A stretch of 64,000 bases of DNA, from assembly GCF_000424265.1 (NCBI RefSeq), contig NZ_KE384154.1:94180-158179 (forward strand), read 5' to 3'. The notes under the pieces were generated by a model, which was given only the letters and a program-made list of their open reading frames with translations, was not told where the DNA came from and ran no database searches. This stretch comes from Butyrivibrio sp. WCD3002. Its GTDB lineage: Bacteria > Bacillota > Clostridia > Lachnospirales > Lachnospiraceae. Positions 62,230 to 64,000 of this stretch are shown piece after piece. Each line of letters opens with the position of its first letter. Position 1 is the stretch's first letter. The position numbers and the translations under genes were made by a program.

Positions 62230-62247
62230 CTATTTTTACTCTGGAAA

Positions 62248-62514
62248 TTACTTTCTAAGTCCAAGATCAGCGATAAGCTTACGATACTTCTCAAGGTCCT
62301 TCTTCTTGAGGTATGCAAGAAGAGCACGTCTTCTACCAACCATCTTAAGAAGTCCTCTTCTTGAGTGGTGATCCTTGGGATGAGTATTAAGGTGCTCGTT
62401 AAGCTCCTTGATACGTGTTGTAAGGATAGCTACCTGAACCTCAGGTGAACCTGTGTCGCCTGCGCTTCTGGCAAACTTATCAATAACCTCTGTCTTCTTT
62501 TCCTTTGTAATCAT
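62248..62514 (-). CDS. rpsO: 30S ribosomal protein S15
   Basis: 88 residues, full family length: [42 protein letters not shown]. It binds 16S rRNA at the h20/h22 junction. A strong AAAAGGAG box precedes it. The leader at 62515-62637 has hairpins that could be the S15 autoregulation site. Confidence 0.98.
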   Translation of the reverse strand: MITKEKKTEVIDKFARSAGDTGSPEVQVAILTTRIKELNEHLNTHPKDHHSRRGLLKMVGRRRALLAYLKKKDLEKYRKLIADLGLRK

Positions 62515-62637
62515 GTTCTATTCTCCTTTTAATTACAATTTGCCGTATACCAGGAAGCGGTTGGAGTGACCATCATCCGAGTATCGGTAATAACGTTACT
62601 CATTTCTCATGCGAGAAATCATTTGATTCTACCATAC
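62515..62637 (-). promoter_or_regulatory. rpsO leader with hairpins, candidate S15 autoregulatory region
   Basis: On the minus strand it contains ATTTCTC/GAGAAAT (perfect, 4-base loop) and CCGA/TCGG, then a longer imperfect pairing before the ribosome binding site. S15 represses its own translation through leader structures in several Firmicutes; whether this leader has the needed helix motif was not tested. Confidence 0.4.
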
Positions 62638-62641
62638 CTAA

Positions 62642-63571
62642 TTAATCTTGTAAAGATATAAAGAAATTTCTTCCTGCTTCAAGATCCAAATCCATCTGAG
62701 CCTTAAGTGCGTTTACATCTGCAAATCTCTGCTCTTTTCTGTGGAAAGTAAGAAGCGCAATTTCCAGATATTTTCCGTATAAGTCCTCATCAAGATCATA
62801 AATATAGGTCTCAACACTGACCTGACCGCTATTTGAAACCGTCGGTCTGCATCCGATATTTGTCATGCCGTAAAATTTCCGACCCTCTATCCTCACCTCT
62901 GAAAAATAAACTCCGTAGGGAGGAAGACATTTCTCATCAGGAGGAAGCAGGTTGACCGTGGGAAATCCGATGGTTCTTCCAAGCTTTTTGCCGTGCTCAA
63001 CAAATCCGCCAACATAATAATTCTCTCCAAGAAGCTCTGCGGCACGTTCCATCTCTGCCTGCATGATTTCCTCTTTGATAAAGCTGGAGCTTACATTTCT
63101 TCCAAACATCTGAAGCTTCTTGATGGCATGGGTCCTATATGAAAGCTCCGGTGCAAGCTCGTTCAAAAGTGCAAAATCGCCTTTTCCCTTGTATCCGTAG
63201 GAAAGGTCATCACCTGCAGCCACATAAGCAACATTCATCTGCTCATGAAGTATTTTCCTCACAAAATCCTCAGGAGCAGTATGCGCAGTCATCTCATCCA
63301 TAGGAAATTCCACAAGAATATCTATTCCAAGCTTCTCAAATTTCCTTCGCTTTTCGTCCCTGGTAAGAAGCTGTGGCTGTACCTTCTTTGAGAAGAATAC
63401 TGCCGGAGAAGGATCAAAGGTAAATATTGCTGCCTTCATTCCATGCTCCTTTTTATCAAGGATGTGCTTAAGGAGCTTTTGATGCCCCATGTGAATACCA
63501 TCAAACTTGCCGATGGCTACTGCGGTCTTATCATCTATATGAAATTGTCTTTCGCCTGATATTATCCGCAT
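62642..63571 (-). CDS. ribF: Bifunctional riboflavin kinase/FAD synthetase
   Basis: 309 residues: an N-terminal nucleotidyltransferase domain with IGKFDGIHMGHQKLL (about 21-35) and a C-terminal flavokinase domain with KKLGRTIGFPTVNL (about 195-210). It makes FMN and FAD. It follows truB by 29 bp, the common truB-ribF order. Confidence 0.96.
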   Translation of the reverse strand: MRIISGERQFHIDDKTAVAIGKFDGIHMGHQKLLKHILDKKEHGMKAAIFTFDPSPAVFFSKKVQPQLLTRDEKRRKFEKLGIDILVEFPMDEMTAHTAPEDFVRKILHEQMNVAYVAAGDDLSYGYKGKGDFALLNELAPELSYRTHAIKKLQMFGRNVSSSFIKEEIMQAEMERAAELLGENYYVGGFVEHGKKLGRTIGFPTVNLLPPDEKCLPPYGVYFSEVRIEGRKFYGMTNIGCRPTVSNSGQVSVETYIYDLDEDLYGKYLEIALLTFHRKEQRFADVNALKAQMDLDLEAGRNFFISLQD

Positions 63572-63600
63572 ATTATCTCTTTCATGCTATATACTGTGCA

Positions 63601-64000
63601 TTACACAGTATAGAAAAATTTCTCAACTCTAAAAGTCCCTGTTCGCTCGTCGCATTTATAGATTCCGAAAAATGCTCCGTCTTCGCCGTAAACCCTGACT
63701 CTTGTTCCGTCTGCGTAAAGCTTTTCAGGTTCCACAAAATCCTGCTCATCTTCGGGAGCTTCACTTACAAGATCCGTAACCTTGAAGCCGTTTCCATTTT
63801 CAAGTTTTTTCCTGAAGTCATCCTTTACGATGCAATAATCAAGGTCCCTGAAAAGGCTCTCTGTGGATGCAACTATTTCATCCACTCTGCCCTCATCACG
63901 AAGCTGTTCAATCTGATCAAGAGTATGTGCTGTCTCCAAATGGAAGCTTCCTACAGCTGTTCTTGTAAGATGCTCCATGGCAGCACCGCATCCAAGAGCT
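63601..64000 (-). CDS. truB: tRNA pseudouridine synthase B, C-terminal part (cut by window edge)
   Basis: 133 codons open to the right edge, ending at 63601. The sequence ALGCGAAMEHLTRTAVGSF and then TAHTLDQIEQL is the conserved end of the TruB catalytic domain, followed by a short PUA-like region (ADGTRVRVYGEDGAFFGIYK). It makes pseudouridine 55 in tRNA. The catalytic Asp lies outside the window. The Met at 63978 is internal and not a start. Confidence 0.9.
   Translation of the reverse strand, partial: ALGCGAAMEHLTRTAVGSFHLETAHTLDQIEQLRDEGRVDEIVASTESLFRDLDYCIVKDDFRKKLENGNGFKVTDLVSEAPEDEQDFVEPEKLYADGTRVRVYGEDGAFFGIYKCDERTGTFRVEKFFYTV

Overview
The window reads as chromosome of an anaerobic, motile, low-to-mid GC Firmicute of the Lachnospiraceae, most likely a rumen or gut Butyrivibrio-like organism. 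The support is the recN/argR/nadK/tlyA/dxs/ispA/xseBA/nusB/asp23 cluster in Clostridia order, two or more chemoreceptors, a GH9 cellulase, a Thermoanaerobacter/Clostridium-type secondary alcohol dehydrogenase, DUF3793, DUF6765 and a TatD-associated radical SAM protein. The genus is an inference. Most genes lie on the minus strand.

Region 1 (1-7.05 kb) is accessory DNA. A chemoreceptor runs off the left edge. Three related direct-repeat copies (about 1070-1336, 3705-4170, 6835-7040) then separate two small cassettes. One cassette holds a DUF4143 AAA ATPase, an unknown protein and a damaged HTH protein. The other holds a flavodoxin/ferredoxin protein with a divergent LysR regulator. A decayed large serine recombinase fragment and a second DUF4143 ATPase tail lie between them.

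Region 2 (7-38 kb) is mixed metabolism and transport: acylphosphatase, HAD lipoprotein, coiled-coil protein, a GH9 enzyme without signal peptide, a NifX-FKBP fusion with a Cys/His linker, secondary ADH plus CobW GTPase, a broken chemoreceptor, MATE and DMT exporters, iron ADH, metQNI, an ABCG-like transporter, an IlvD-family dehydratase, a three-gene membrane/DUF6765 unit, MFS, DUF3793 plus a short Fur-like protein, an ABC-F protein, pyridoxal kinase/ECF/radical SAM, an HD-GNAT fusion and a PD-(D/E)XK-like protein. Two leader regions look like ribosome-controlled attenuators. One, before metQ, has a 38-codon Cys/Met-rich ORF followed by a terminator and a perfect 9-nt antiterminator pairing. 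The other, before the ABC-F gene, has a 30-37 codon ORF whose stop codon enters the terminator stem.

Region 3 (38.44-39.43 kb) is about 1 kb without a large gene and is the most unusual part. A strictly phased array of about ten units with a 53-54 bp period has short dyad arms separated by sequences of nearly constant length (16 and 24/25 nt) but changing sequence. It is followed by two covarying hairpins behind rlmD.

Region 4 (39.4-64 kb) is conserved housekeeping, all on the minus strand: rlmD, pcrA, DUF1836, recN, argR, nadK, tlyA, dxs, ispA, xseB, xseA, nusB, asp23, then a transglutaminase lipoprotein, prfC, a chemoreceptor, deoB, pnp, rpsO, ribF and a partial truB at the right edge. Many neighbours overlap by 1, 4 or 8 nt, which indicates translational coupling.
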